DNA from: Kluyvera sp036759925 | Lineage (GTDB): Bacteria > Pseudomonadota > Gammaproteobacteria > Enterobacterales > Enterobacteriaceae | NCBI RefSeq assembly: GCF_036759925.1 | Contig: NZ_JAPKIB010000011.1 | Location: forward strand, 1 to 64,000 | Direction of reading: 5' to 3' | Length of the DNA: 64,000 bases | Part shown: piece after piece, positions 8,155-18,000 of the stretch | Position numbering within the stretch: position 1 is the first letter of the stretch | Layout: the number at the start of each line of letters is the position of its first letter | Translations under genes and position numbers: made by a program | Notes under the pieces: model-generated | Told to the model about the DNA's origin: nothing | What the model saw: only the letters and a program-made list of their open reading frames with translations | Databases searched by the model: none

Positions 8155-8390
8155 TATTTTTTTCCTGAAATCAGACGAACCACTTTGGCAAAGACATAAA
8201 TCCCCACAAAAATACCCACCGGCACACCGACGAACGGCGTCAGTGCAACACTGGCAGCACCGGCTGCACCTCCGCCCGTCAACAGTGCAGCAACGGTGGC
8301 AAGTGTCAGGGCCGTGAGGCTGTCGGACACCCCGGTTTTGTTCAGAATGATGACGATGACAACAATGGCGATAATGGCAATTACGGGCAT
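8154..8390 (-). CDS. Hypothetical small membrane protein
   Basis: 78 residues with two long hydrophobic segments (about residues 3-17 and 26-70, the latter Gly/Ala-rich) and a basic C-terminus (RLISGKK). The frame is open for another 67 codons upstream, but the Met of MPVIAIIAIV is chosen because GGAGG precedes it at the right distance and the upstream extension overlaps the WYL regulator gene out of frame. Translationally coupled to the lipoprotein gene that follows. The Gly/Ala-rich hairpin recalls holin-like or small inner-membrane proteins, but no family is assigned. Confidence 0.6.
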   Translation of the reverse strand: MPVIAIIAIVVIVIILNKTGVSDSLTALTLATVAALLTGGGAAGAASVALTPFVGVPVGIFVGIYVFAKVVRLISGKK

Positions 8391-8430
8391 AGGGCTCCTC
8401 CCTGTTGCCGGGTTGATAACAACGCTTGCG

Positions 8431-9132
8431 CTATTCTGGTGGGCTGTCGGCCGGAACAAACGTAAGCAGTGACTGCTGGATAAAGCGAAAATGGGGTAAG
8501 GTCTGAATAAAGACCGGGTCTTCAACAAGACGACACAGACTGTCGTTACGCCGGAAACTCTCCTGCAGGAGCTGAACCAGATGGATCTCATCTAGGGTGA
8601 ATACGGCGATATGTCCGTCGTGTTCCGCCACCAGATACCAGGCCTGCTGGTGGATGAGTAACCGGCAGGGAGCCAGCCGCTCACAGCGCTGCCCCTCGGC
8701 AATCAGCGTCACCCGCTTGCGCCCAGTAATAGCCTGAATCAGTCGCCAGAAACACAATGCGCCTGACGGCGAAGAAACCGGACTGGCTGGCGCTATTACG
8801 CAGGGGGACTCATCGCACATCAGCAGTGCGTTCACCAAACGACGGTCAAAACCTGGAAAAAGACCGGCCATCCCGCTGCGGTGGGCAAAGATAAGCACGT
8901 CGGGCACCATCTGCGTCTCACTGCCCGCAGTGCGTAAGCGGCAATATCCGGACTGATACTCTAGGTCCAGATACATCAGCCGCTCACGAAAATCACGCCG
9001 CAGCGTGCGCACCGACACACCAAACTCAGCGGCCAGCTTACGCACACTCAGCGTTTCCCCCGCCACCAGACGGCTGATTATCAGTGACAGTCTGACAGCC
9101 AGCCGGTCATGGCGGCGTTCTGCCTGTGTCAT
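8431..9132 (-). CDS. WYL-domain transcriptional regulator
   Basis: 233 residues. The N-terminal winged helix-turn-helix (about residues 5-65) reads RKLAAEFGVSVRTLRRDFRERL, a DeoR-like recognition helix. The C-terminal part, including RCERLAPCRLLIHQQAWYLVAEHDG, is a WYL domain, a ligand- or nucleic-acid-sensing module. WYL regulators are frequent in defence islands, where they often repress neighbouring systems. Here it heads the block of small envelope genes and has a 215-bp gap upstream to the DUF932 gene. What it senses is unknown. Confidence 0.82.
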   Translation of the reverse strand: MTQAERRHDRLAVRLSLIISRLVAGETLSVRKLAAEFGVSVRTLRRDFRERLMYLDLEYQSGYCRLRTAGSETQMVPDVLIFAHRSGMAGLFPGFDRRLVNALLMCDESPCVIAPASPVSSPSGALCFWRLIQAITGRKRVTLIAEGQRCERLAPCRLLIHQQAWYLVAEHDGHIAVFTLDEIHLVQLLQESFRRNDSLCRLVEDPVFIQTLPHFRFIQQSLLTFVPADSPPE

Positions 9133-9348
9133 GAGACGTTCTCCGTGGAATTTAACTGACTGAAAATGATGTGATTATTTTAAATAGAGGGGCGGACAGG
9201 GTATGGACACAGCAGAAACTATTTTTCATTTCTGCAAAAGCCACATGTAGCGGGGGTTGCAGTACATCCCTCGGTGAGTGAGGACCGCCAGCACGTTGCA
9301 ATGCGGACAGGTGGTGTCCGATATTAACAACGTGGCAACATGAAACGG

Positions 9349-10170
9349 TTACTGCAACTGAGTGAGCATCGCTTCCGCCATCACCCACAGTGCCCGGTTA
9401 AGTTTCACATCTCCGTCAATACCGCGAACGGCACGGGTATGCGACCGTCCTCCTTTGGCGTTACGCCCACTGAGACCGCCCTTAATCAGGTTCTCCTGAA
9501 TACGCTGGTACGTGGTCCACAGGTCATTGCTCTCATCCTGCCAGCGGCGTGGGGAGAGTATTTGCGACTCCGTCACCGGCTGGTGGTCTTCACCAAAGCG
9601 GTATGTGAGAGCGGCTTTTGCCAGTGCCTGCTGTACCGGAGGCGGCAACAGCAACGACTGCATGGCATCCCGTTTCTCCTCCACCCGGTCAAAAATCCCC
9701 AGTACCTCATACGCGCCTTCAATCACCTGACTCACCACGTCCCCCTTGTGCGGCACCCGCACCTCGCCAAACGACTCACCACAGACAAGGCCGTTCTGAC
9801 AAACCGCACGAAATAGTCCCGGCAGCATCTGGTACGAACTGCTGCCATCGTGAGAGTTGAGCAGGATTATTTCCGGCACCTGCTTACCGGTTATCTGTCC
9901 CTCACGCCGTAGACGCAGCATATGCTTGGTGTGTTCGCGACGCTCCGGATCACGCACACGGGTCTGACAGGCAAAGAATGGCTGGAAGCCTTCTCGCTGC
10001 AGGCTGTCCAGCAAGGAGATGGTGGGTATATAGGTGTAGCGTTCACTACGGGATTCATGTTTGTCCTCGCTGAACACACTGGGCACCACGCGAAACAGCT
10101 CCTCGCGGGTTAACGGACGGTCACGACGGATAATGTTTGCAGCGCCAAAGCGCGAAGCCAGACGGGTCAT
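9349..10170 (-). CDS. DUF932 (YfjQ/YafZ-like) protein
   Basis: 273 residues from the chosen start MTRLASRFGAANIIRRDRPL, preceded by GAGGAG; the frame is open further upstream but without a ribosome binding site. DUF932 proteins are found on plasmids, phages and CP4-type islands. Visible family segments are FSEDKHESRSERYTYIPT, LNSHDGSSSYQMLPGLFRAV and CGESFGEVRVPHKG. Function is unproven; a role in element replication or maintenance has been suggested from context. It follows the GTPase gene on the same strand with a 91-bp gap. Confidence 0.8.
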   Translation of the reverse strand: MTRLASRFGAANIIRRDRPLTREELFRVVPSVFSEDKHESRSERYTYIPTISLLDSLQREGFQPFFACQTRVRDPERREHTKHMLRLRREGQITGKQVPEIILLNSHDGSSSYQMLPGLFRAVCQNGLVCGESFGEVRVPHKGDVVSQVIEGAYEVLGIFDRVEEKRDAMQSLLLPPPVQQALAKAALTYRFGEDHQPVTESQILSPRRWQDESNDLWTTYQRIQENLIKGGLSGRNAKGGRSHTRAVRGIDGDVKLNRALWVMAEAMLTQLQ

Positions 10171-10261
10171 AAGCAGACTCCTCATAATGGGAAAACAAAT
10201 AAAAGAAATACCCGTCGCATCGGCGACAGGGATAGGGAAATAACAGGGATGGGTTAAATAC

Positions 10262-11125
10262 TCAGAAGAAGAAATCCCAGACGGCACGGGCCACTGACAC
10301 CACGGTGGTGCGTACGGCCTGAATGACGGCCCGCACCGGGGCGGGTATCAGGGGAAAGGCACTGATGCTATCGAGTACAGCACCGACGGTTTCACCAAAA
10401 TCGCTACGAGCCTGCTCCCGGACTACCGTCGTGCGAAAGGAAGACTGTAGTTGCGACACCACCGGGCTGGTAGCTTCGCGTGGCAGACACTTAATCATCC
10501 GCTCGGCCATCACCCGCAGTCCCCACTGCAGACGGACAGACACCGCACACACTGGATGCACAGGCTGGAACAGCTCATGCAGCAGAAAGATTTTGCGACT
10601 GATATTCTGCTTCTGCGCCGTAGACAATGATCCCCCACCGCTGGTGGGTTCGGCCTTGTCCGACTGGCTGATAACAAACAGCACCTTATGCCGGTATACC
10701 TCACCAATCACCTGATGATAAAAGTGTTCATCCACTGCCAGCGCCCGGTCATCGGCCTTAATCAGCCACAGCACCAGGTCGAGGCGAGAAAGCTGTTCTC
10801 GGTACAGCGCAGCATACTCGGTATCGCGAACGCCACTTTCGCCTACACCGGGTAAATCCACGACGGTCATATAGCGCTCGCCAACCTGCAGGCGAAATCG
10901 CAAAGGTTCACGGGTGCAGGCAGCCACATCGCTGACCGGTGATATATCTCCAGCAAACAGGGCATTGCACAGACTACTCTTCCCCACCCCGGTTTTACCC
11001 ATAATGCCGATCACTGGCTCGTAGCGGGTTAACTGATTTATCTGCTGCAATATACGTTCAGACACCCATTGCGGTAGGCCGGAAAAAGTATGGTTTAGTG
11101 ACTGTAAACCTCGTGGGTTATTCAT
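10262..11125 (-). CDS. YeeP/YfjP-family GTPase
   Basis: 287 residues. GTP-binding motifs are visible in order: G1 GKTGVGKSS (about residues 43-51), a switch-I Thr in AACTREP, G3 DLPGVGES, and a G4-like SQSDKAEP in place of the usual NKxD. The C-terminal 40 residues are hydrophobic and may bind membrane. The family is related to Era/YeeP GTPases and is standard cargo of CP4-like islands; its cellular role is not known. The changed G4 motif keeps the Asp that reads guanine. AGGAGT precedes the ATG. Confidence 0.8.
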   Translation of the reverse strand: MNNPRGLQSLNHTFSGLPQWVSERILQQINQLTRYEPVIGIMGKTGVGKSSLCNALFAGDISPVSDVAACTREPLRFRLQVGERYMTVVDLPGVGESGVRDTEYAALYREQLSRLDLVLWLIKADDRALAVDEHFYHQVIGEVYRHKVLFVISQSDKAEPTSGGGSLSTAQKQNISRKIFLLHELFQPVHPVCAVSVRLQWGLRVMAERMIKCLPREATSPVVSQLQSSFRTTVVREQARSDFGETVGAVLDSISAFPLIPAPVRAVIQAVRTTVVSVARAVWDFFF

Positions 11126-11223
11126 GATTACTCCTGCAATAAATAAAACTAAAAGCGGCAGGACTGTGAGGTTCTGCCGTTATGCTGGTATGCTCATGAA
11201 AATAATATATATCGGAGATCTAT

Positions 11224-12258
11224 TTAATCTTTGTTCTTTTCCTTTATTCTTTTATACGCATCATCAATGAGGCTTTTTAGTATGGCATTTGGCTCAACAC
11301 CTGATAACTGCTGTATAGCCAGAAGTTTCTTTCTGGATTGTGCCGTAAGCTTTATCCCCGTTGTATCTTTTTTTACTTTTTGACGATGTCGTCTTTGCAC
11401 CCAAGCATTACGTGCATAGTCCAGGAAAACTTTTCTGCAATCATCGGACGTAGTGGGGTTTAATAGCTTCTTTAAAGAAGAAGGCTCTTCCGGGTTAGCC
11501 CTCACCTTACGGGCATTTTCTTTTTGTTTACTAAACTGTTGATTTGTCCAGCCGGCCCAGTTGTCAAATGTTGCCAGCAAAAAATCTTTTTGCTGTTTTG
11601 AAGATGACGGAAGCAGATCACACCCAATATGGTTTTTTCGCATATAATCCCATAACCAGAAAATATTATCTTCTTCGCTTAAATCAATCCATTTAAATGG
11701 ACGGGGGAAAAGACTAAAATGTCTTGACCACGCATTATAGGCGTTTTCTATTAGCGTGATTTTGTCTGCTATGTTCCCATCCAGATTATCAACAAAAACC
11801 ATACTTGAAAAAACATAGTTATCGATGGAATCACCAAATGGAGCGATATACTGAAATTTAATACCATTAGCTATTTCAAAAACATCATCTAAATAGTGTC
11901 CTTTGCGGGCGTCTTGATTTTTATGTTCGGAATTACTTCCAAGAAAAAATGGATTCGCATTACAAACCAGCCAAAACAAAGAGTAACAAGCAGCCCTATC
12001 TTCGACCTTCATCCAGTTGAAATACTTCCCAGAAACAACTCTACTGGAAGCGTATTCTTTCATTTCTCTGATGACATTTTTTCGATTAGCATTGAGAAAC
12101 ATATCATTGGATATAATTTCATTTATTAAAAATGTATATTGTGATGCCGAATGGTATCGGTTAACGGCATCCCAGTTCACTGGTACACCGTGATTCGCTC
12201 TAAGCCATTCGAGCTGTAGTCTGTACATCCTGCAACGACCATAATCCATCAATGCCAT
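11224..12258 (-). CDS. Hypothetical protein with possible C-terminal ribbon-helix-helix-like segment
   Basis: 344 residues from MALMDYGRC, which has AGGGG upstream; the frame is open 16 codons further but with no ribosome binding site. I do not recognise the bulk of the protein. The last 50 residues (IKLTAQSRKKLLAIQQLSG, then NAILKSLIDDAYKRIKEKN) look like a short strand plus two helices as in ribbon-helix-helix DNA-binding proteins. The middle is rich in Trp and aromatic residues. The gene is AT-rich relative to the GTPase gene next to it. It faces away from the Gp2-like gene across a 520-bp gap. Confidence 0.6.
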   Translation of the reverse strand: MALMDYGRCRMYRLQLEWLRANHGVPVNWDAVNRYHSASQYTFLINEIISNDMFLNANRKNVIREMKEYASSRVVSGKYFNWMKVEDRAACYSLFWLVCNANPFFLGSNSEHKNQDARKGHYLDDVFEIANGIKFQYIAPFGDSIDNYVFSSMVFVDNLDGNIADKITLIENAYNAWSRHFSLFPRPFKWIDLSEEDNIFWLWDYMRKNHIGCDLLPSSSKQQKDFLLATFDNWAGWTNQQFSKQKENARKVRANPEEPSSLKKLLNPTTSDDCRKVFLDYARNAWVQRRHRQKVKKDTTGIKLTAQSRKKLLAIQQLSGVEPNAILKSLIDDAYKRIKEKNKD

Positions 12259-12780
12259 TCCCTTTCCCCTATCTCTGAAACCACCACCGAAGTGTACAAA
12301 AAACACACTCTAGATAGTAATTAATCCACAACAAAAACAATTAAAAAACGATAATATATCAGTAATATTTTAGTAATCAAAATTATGTTATTTTTTCCAA
12401 CAAAGCCTATAAAACCTGGTATGTAGCAACAGATCCCCATCCACTAAGTTCTAGAAGCGGGGCCGAATGTGATTTTTTTACATCAATGGATATTAGTATA
12501 AGGAACAAGTACACCATCCATGCCTTCCTCCTTCTAACCATTCAAACTTACACCGTCCCTTAGAGAGGATCACACAGGCTACAGCGCCCACCTTTCGAAA
12601 CAGTATTCGAAAGAGCTATCGCTACTCTCAGAACGAAGATGGTGCCTCTTTTATCTCATGCTAAAAATCATTTAGGTTAATTAGTTTAATTAATATTCCT
12701 TCCACCTCTTACCACCAAACCATCTGACAAAAAATACAACACATCCCTTTCCTCTGAACCATAACCTCAGAGGAAGTAAC
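12259..12780. promoter_or_regulatory. Divergent intergenic region with an 8-bp inverted repeat
   Basis: About 520 bp, AT-rich, between the minus-strand gene ending upstream and the plus-strand Gp2-like gene. It contains the perfect inverted repeat CTTTCGAA / TTCGAAAG at 12592-12599 and 12606-12613 with a 6-bp spacer, a plausible operator for a dimeric regulator. GAGGAAG before 12781 is a ribosome binding site. No open frame of convincing length is present. Which protein binds, if any, is unknown. Confidence 0.35.
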
Positions 12781-13356
12781 ATGAACGATAACTACCCATA
12801 CATTGCCAAATATAAAATGGACTGGTTTTTACATAGTCTGATAAATCACCACCTGAACAGTGTTATTGAACGTTATTCAAAGGTGATCGGTATCCGGCTG
12901 GACTTTTCGTACAACCAGAACTCAGAACGTTACAAAAAGGAGTACAGTTGTCTTCAGGAGGATCTTCGAAAGCTATTTAGGCAAGTTGAACAGGAACATG
13001 GTGTAGCTGGATTTTTCTGGGTGATTGAATATGGTGAGGACAGTAGATTTCATTCTCACTCGGTTGTGTATCTGGATGGGCAAAAAATACGTAAAGCATT
13101 TCCGATAGCAGAACGCATAGGTGCTTTTTGGAAGGAAATAACTCAAGGGGAAGGTAAATATCATCGATGTGAATACAAGGAGAGTTATAAAGCTGACATC
13201 AACAAAACTATTAACCATCGGGATACCGATTATATCCATGACTTGAGATATATCATCAGCTACCTTGCTAAGCAGGAACAAAAGAATGGCATGAATATTT
13301 ACGCCTGTAATGAGGTACCGCCACCAAGTGGATTAGGTCGCCCAAGAAACGTGTAA
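12781..13356 (+). CDS. Inovirus Gp2-like (YagK/YfjJ) protein
   Basis: 191 residues related to the inovirus-type Gp2 / YagK-YfjJ group of CP4-like islands. It resembles replication-initiation or HUH-like proteins: RLDFSYNQN near the start, then FFWVIEYGEDSRFHSHSVVYLDG, in which the His-Ser-His recalls the paired His of a HUH nuclease motif, and a C-terminal Tyr-rich stretch DLRYIISYLAKQEQ. In these islands the protein is usually adjacent to AlpA, as here. Whether it nicks DNA is not known. A ribosome binding site (GAGGAAG) precedes the ATG. Confidence 0.75.
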   Translation: MNDNYPYIAKYKMDWFLHSLINHHLNSVIERYSKVIGIRLDFSYNQNSERYKKEYSCLQEDLRKLFRQVEQEHGVAGFFWVIEYGEDSRFHSHSVVYLDGQKIRKAFPIAERIGAFWKEITQGEGKYHRCEYKESYKADINKTINHRDTDYIHDLRYIISYLAKQEQKNGMNIYACNEVPPPSGLGRPRNV

Positions 13357-13370
13357 ATGCAGTATTCATT

Positions 13371-13399
13371 GTAGGGGATTATCACCCCTGCATATTTTT
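13371..13399 (+). terminator. Likely rho-independent terminator after the Gp2-like gene
   Basis: GTAGGGG (13371-13377) can pair with CCCCTGC (13385-13391), with one G-T pair and a 7-nt loop, followed by a T-rich run at 13395-13399. It lies 15 bp after the Gp2-like stop codon. Confidence 0.5.
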
Positions 13400-13489
13400 A
13401 CAACAGAAGCCATTGATGTGGAGGGGCTGGCAGTAACCATCAATTTACTAACAGCTCCGGTAATTCATCCTTAATCGGAACACATCACT

Positions 13490-13696
13490 ATGTATACAAA
13501 GCCCACGCTGCTAGAAGACCAATTCATTGATATGAAATTTATTACCCAGCTCACTGGTCTGAGCGATAAATGGTTTTACAAACTAATACAGGATGGCTTA
13601 TTCCCGAAGCCGATTAAGCTGGGTAGAACTTCCCGTTGGTTAAAAAGCGATCTGGAAGAATGGTTGTATTGTCGTATTTATGAATCCCGAGCATAA
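13490..13696 (+). CDS. AlpA-family excisionase/regulator
   Basis: 68 residues, normal length for AlpA/Vis proteins. The MerR-like helix-turn-helix is obvious: MKFITQLTGLSDKWFYKLIQDGLFPKPIKL, listed here as residues 15-44, followed by GRTSRWLKSDLEEWL. AlpA of CP4-57 and Vis of P4 activate or repress the cognate integrase and promote excision. The gene lies far (12 kb) from the integrase but is the only such regulator in the island, so control of excision is its likely job. It is preceded by the Gp2-like gene and a terminator, so it probably has its own promoter. Confidence 0.85.
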   Translation: MYTKPTLLEDQFIDMKFITQLTGLSDKWFYKLIQDGLFPKPIKLGRTSRWLKSDLEEWLYCRIYESRA

Positions 13697-13849
13697 ATTA
13701 AAACCAGTATTCCATGTTCAATAGAACTACCAACAATCTTTATATCATGCAGATAACATTACCGAGAAATACGACGAGTAGCTATCCGATTCAGAATATA
13801 GGATTCTGCAATTACCTTAACCGAGTTGGGCTTTGGCTGATCATCAGCA

Positions 13850-13880
13850 TAGTCCGTATCAGTTTTGGTGATACGGACTA
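13850..13880. terminator. Perfect 12-bp hairpin between convergent genes
   Basis: TAGTCCGTATCA (13850-13861) and TGATACGGACTA (13869-13880) form a perfect inverted repeat with a 7-nt loop. It lies between the end of the alpA-type gene and the end of the TIR gene, 3 bp from the latter stop codon. There is no strong T tract on either side, so it could act as a bidirectional terminator, an mRNA-protecting hairpin or a protein-binding site. Confidence 0.5.
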
Positions 13881-13883
13881 CAT

Positions 13884-14855
13884 TTATCGATTACGCTGTT
13901 GAATCGGGCTAAAGAACATGTCCCATAAATGCTCTGCCATACCTTCATTAGTCAATAACGAATCCCTTGAGTTGCTGTAGCCCAATCCCATCAAGGTGCG
14001 GAATCCAAGTGTTTGCCCATTATCCGCAACACTAAGACTTTCATTGCAACTATTGCGAGTCATACCGCTTTGACTGTAGCAGATATCCCCGAATCCCATA
14101 TTACGACTGCCACTCCAGATTCCGCACTGACCAACCTTGCCACCGTTGACATATACGGCACATGTGAAGGAATCGTTATCAGGTCGGTGGAAATCAACGT
14201 CTAGCCCTGCATGGCGCTTTTTGAGTTCGTCCAGCGAGTTAGCAAAGTAACGAGCGACATACTCAAAACCCTCACGACGGGCACGATCTTTATCAAGGTC
14301 AGTATAACTCTTTGGCAGAGAAAGATTGCTCGAACGCGGTGTAAAGACGGTATCCATTGCCTGAAGCATCGGATTAGCCGGAGCTGGGGCGTGCACAATC
14401 TGCTGCGGCTTTTTCGCTTCCAAATTGGCAATGGCTCGGGAGATAGCATCGGCGACCTGAACGTAACCCTCATCGTGACTGGCAAACCTGCTTATGGCTT
14501 TACCGTCGATTGTCGCTGCCATGATGCTGCCGAATGGCAACTGATGCCAGGCACACTCTCTTAAAATCACCGGAATGACCACCGCCTCACCTTTTTTATG
14601 CCGCTCCAGTGCGTTGGTCATCTCTACCTGATAACAATAGTCAGAAGCGATGAAATCACTGCTAATTAGCAATAGGATAATATCTGCCTGCGAAAAATAG
14701 TGGTCGATCTGATGTTCAAACTCTTGCCCAGGAACGATTCGGCGATCGTGCCATGTGGTGATTTTCCCCATTAGCTTTAGCGGGGACAGATGCTTCTCTA
14801 GCTCATTGCGTTGTGCTTCATCCGCATGAGAATAGGAAAAAACGAGAGTAGTCAT
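13884..14855 (-). CDS. TIR-domain protein (predicted defence effector)
   Basis: 323 residues. The N-terminal 150 residues are a TIR domain: TLVFSYSHADE as box 1, the WHDRRIVPGQEF loop, ADIILLLISSDFIASDYC, then YQVEMTNALE, where Glu78 is at the place of the catalytic Glu of NAD-cleaving TIR enzymes. A Pro/Ala linker (about 150-180) leads to a C-terminal domain of about 140 residues that I do not recognise; it has scattered Cys and Gly (GGKVGQCGIWSG, GFGDICYSQSG). Bacterial TIR proteins in defence islands usually kill infected cells by depleting NAD or by making cyclic ADP-ribose signals, while the other domain senses infection. The gene is divergent from hsdR across 225 bp. Confidence 0.8.
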   Translation of the reverse strand: MTTLVFSYSHADEAQRNELEKHLSPLKLMGKITTWHDRRIVPGQEFEHQIDHYFSQADIILLLISSDFIASDYCYQVEMTNALERHKKGEAVVIPVILRECAWHQLPFGSIMAATIDGKAISRFASHDEGYVQVADAISRAIANLEAKKPQQIVHAPAPANPMLQAMDTVFTPRSSNLSLPKSYTDLDKDRARREGFEYVARYFANSLDELKKRHAGLDVDFHRPDNDSFTCAVYVNGGKVGQCGIWSGSRNMGFGDICYSQSGMTRNSCNESLSVADNGQTLGFRTLMGLGYSNSRDSLLTNEGMAEHLWDMFFSPIQQRNR

Positions 14856-15080
14856 AAGGGTGAAATGCTCCTGAACCGTTACTGTATTTAGGGCTATTCT
14901 GTGCCCACGGTATAAAAAAATCAGGCTATTGACTGCAATAAATAGATGCTTGATCTCTTTAACGTTGTTACCTCAGCTTATTCATAGCTACCGTATGCCA
15001 TCCGGCTCACTTCGTCAGCCAAAATAGTGTGATATTCTTTCCAGAAATCCTGTTGTATCCACGACATAAGGCGATGATTG

Positions 15081-18000
15081 ATGGAGCAGTCTCTCAATTT
15101 TGAAATGTTGCGCAGCCAGTGGCCGGAACTGGCGGAACTCGCGTGTATGGCGGAACGTTACGTTCACACCGACCCGGAAAGCAGTCTGGTTAAGCTGCGC
15201 AACTACACCGAATTGATGGTGCGTTGGTTATATCGTCAGGAACGGCTGCCTGAAGGCATCAAAGCAAATCTGTATGATTTAATGAATGCCGATGTCTTCA
15301 CCAGCATGATGCCGGAAGCCATCATCATGAAAATGGATGCGCTACGTATACACGGCAACCGCGCCGCGCACGGCGGACGTATCAAAGCCAAAGATACGTA
15401 CTGGCTGCTTAAGGAAGCGTATTTATTAGGGATCTGGCTGTATGTTCGTTATGCCCACGGTAATGTTGATGACTGCCCCAAATTCTCTCTCCCTCCGTTA
15501 ACACAATCTTCAGGTCGTGCAGATGAAAAACGTCTGGAAGATGCAATCAGGGCTCAAGATGAAAGCCGTGAGCGCGAACTGGCGCTACAACGCGCACTAC
15601 AGCAAGAGCAGGAAAAGGCCGAACACCTTACTCAACGCCTGAACGAAGCCAGAGCTCGCAACCAGCATGTTGCAGATATCCTCTCTATTGATGAAGCGGA
15701 AACCCGTCGCCGCCTGATTGATTCTCGCCTGCTTGCCGCAGACTGGAATGTAGGGGAAGAGCTTAATAATACCGATCAGGTTACGCAGGAACACCCCGTT
15801 AAAGAACAACCTACTGCAACCGGTGACGGTTATGCGGATTATGTCTTGTGGGATGAGGCGCATAAACCGCTGGCGGTGGTGGAAGCAAAAAAAACCAGCG
15901 TCAATGCCGAGCAAGGACGAATTCAGGCCCGACTGTATGCCGACTGGCTGGAAAAAGAATATGGTCAGCGCCCGGTCATCTTCTACACCAACGGCTACGA
16001 TATCTGGCTGTGGGACGACCATAAAACTCATGGTTATCCTCCGCGTCGGATATTTGGCTTCTACAGCAAGGAAAGCCTGCAATATCTTATTCAGCAGCGT
16101 GAAACCCGTCTGCCACTGAACAGTGTGTCTCACGTAAAAGACAACGAAGGTAAAGCTGTTGCCGGACGTTTGTATCAGCTTGAAACCATTGCCCGCGTCA
16201 GCGAACGGTTTACTAACAAGTACCGACAATCGTTAATTGTTCAGGCTACAGGTACAGGCAAAACCCGTGTAGCGATTGCGCTAAGCAAACTGATGATTGA
16301 TGCTCGCTGGGTAAAACGCGTCCTGTTTCTTTGTGACCGCAAAGAGTTACGTAAGCAGGCGGCGAATGCGTTTAATCAGTTCACCAATGAGCCGTTGTAT
16401 GTAGTCGGTAAATCCAAAAAAGCAGACAGGCAGAATGCTAGAATCTATATCGCCACCTATCCCGGCATGATGAAAATTATGGATCATTTTGATGTCGGTT
16501 ATTTCGATCTGATCATTGCCGACGAATCCCATCGTTCTATCTACAACGTCTACGGCGATCTGTTTAAGTATTTTGATGCTCTCCAGATTGGCTTGACGGC
16601 CACGCCGATCGACATGGTGAGCAAAACCACTTTCGGCCTGTTTGGTTGTGAAGGGCGTATCCCTACCGCCAACTACAGCCTGGAAGATGCCATCGCCGAT
16701 AACAATCTGGTTCCCTATGAGGTTGTCACGCATACTACTGAATTCCTGCGCGAAGGCATCAAACGGGAGAAATTAAGCGACGCACAAATCCGTGAGCTGG
16801 AAGAACAGGGTATCGATCCCAATACGCTGGAATTTGATGGCAAGGCGCTGGATGAGGCGATCTATAACAAAGACACCAACCGCTATATACTACGTAACCT
16901 GATGGAAAATGGCCTGAAAGATCGGGACGGCCAACTGCCAGGTAAAACCATCATTTTCGCCCGTAACCACAAACACGCGCTGCTGTTGAATGAATTGTTC
17001 GACGACATGTACCCGCAGTTTGCCGGACGCTTCTGTCAGGTCATCGACAACTACGATCCCCGCGCCGAGCAACTGATTGATGATTTTAAAGGGCTGGACG
17101 AAAGCACCAACAAAGAGCTGACCATCGCTATCTCCGTTGACATGCTTGATACCGGCATTGATGTCCCGGAAATTGTGAATCTGGTCTTTGCCAAACCAGT
17201 CAAATCGAAAGTAAAGTTCTGGCAGATGATTGGCCGTGGTACGCGTCTTTGTTCAGGGTTGTACGGCTACGATGACAACGGCAAACAGCTGGATAAACAG
17301 AAATTCCGCATCTTCGATCACTGGGGCAATTTTGAGTATCACGAGCTGCATACCGAAGAGGCCGAAGTCACGGCGACAAAATCACTGGCGCAAAGACGCT
17401 TCGAGGCATGGATCACGCTTGGGACCGCTGCTCAGCGTAAGTTCGACAAACAGGCGGTGGATTTAGTCGCTCACCAGCTCCGTGAGCAGATCAACGCGTT
17501 GGATGAAAAGTCGATTGCCGTGCAGGAGAAGTGGCAGCAAAAAGCGCAGTACAGCGATGAAAAAGTGCTGCGCCAACTTTCCCCGAAAACACAGCAGGAT
17601 CTGCTATCTGTCCTAGCCCCTCTGATGCAGTGGCTGGACGTGCGCGGTCAGAGCGATGCTATGCGCTTTGATATGGATATTCTGGCGGCGCAAACTGCCC
17701 GTTATACCAACCCGGAAGAGTTGGACGTGCTCTGGCCAGTCATCGTCGAGAAAGTGGAACGTCTGCCGCCGCATCTGGCGCAGGTGCAACAGCAGGGGCA
17801 GCGAATTAATCAGCTTCGTGATTTAGGCTGGTGGAAGCAAGCCAGTCTAGAAGAACTGGAAGATATCCGCATTCACCTGCGCGGCATCATGCACCTGATG
17901 GAGAAAGATGCGACGCCGAAATTTGGTTCGATACAGGTGGATATTACCGAAGATGCGAACCTGATCCAGACGGAAACCCGCAAAACTAACATCCGCTCGA

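Noticed and set aside
8391..8591. A longer start for the small membrane protein at 8154-8390
   Set aside because: The extension overlaps the WYL regulator gene and reads as non-conserved sequence, while GGAGG marks the internal Met.
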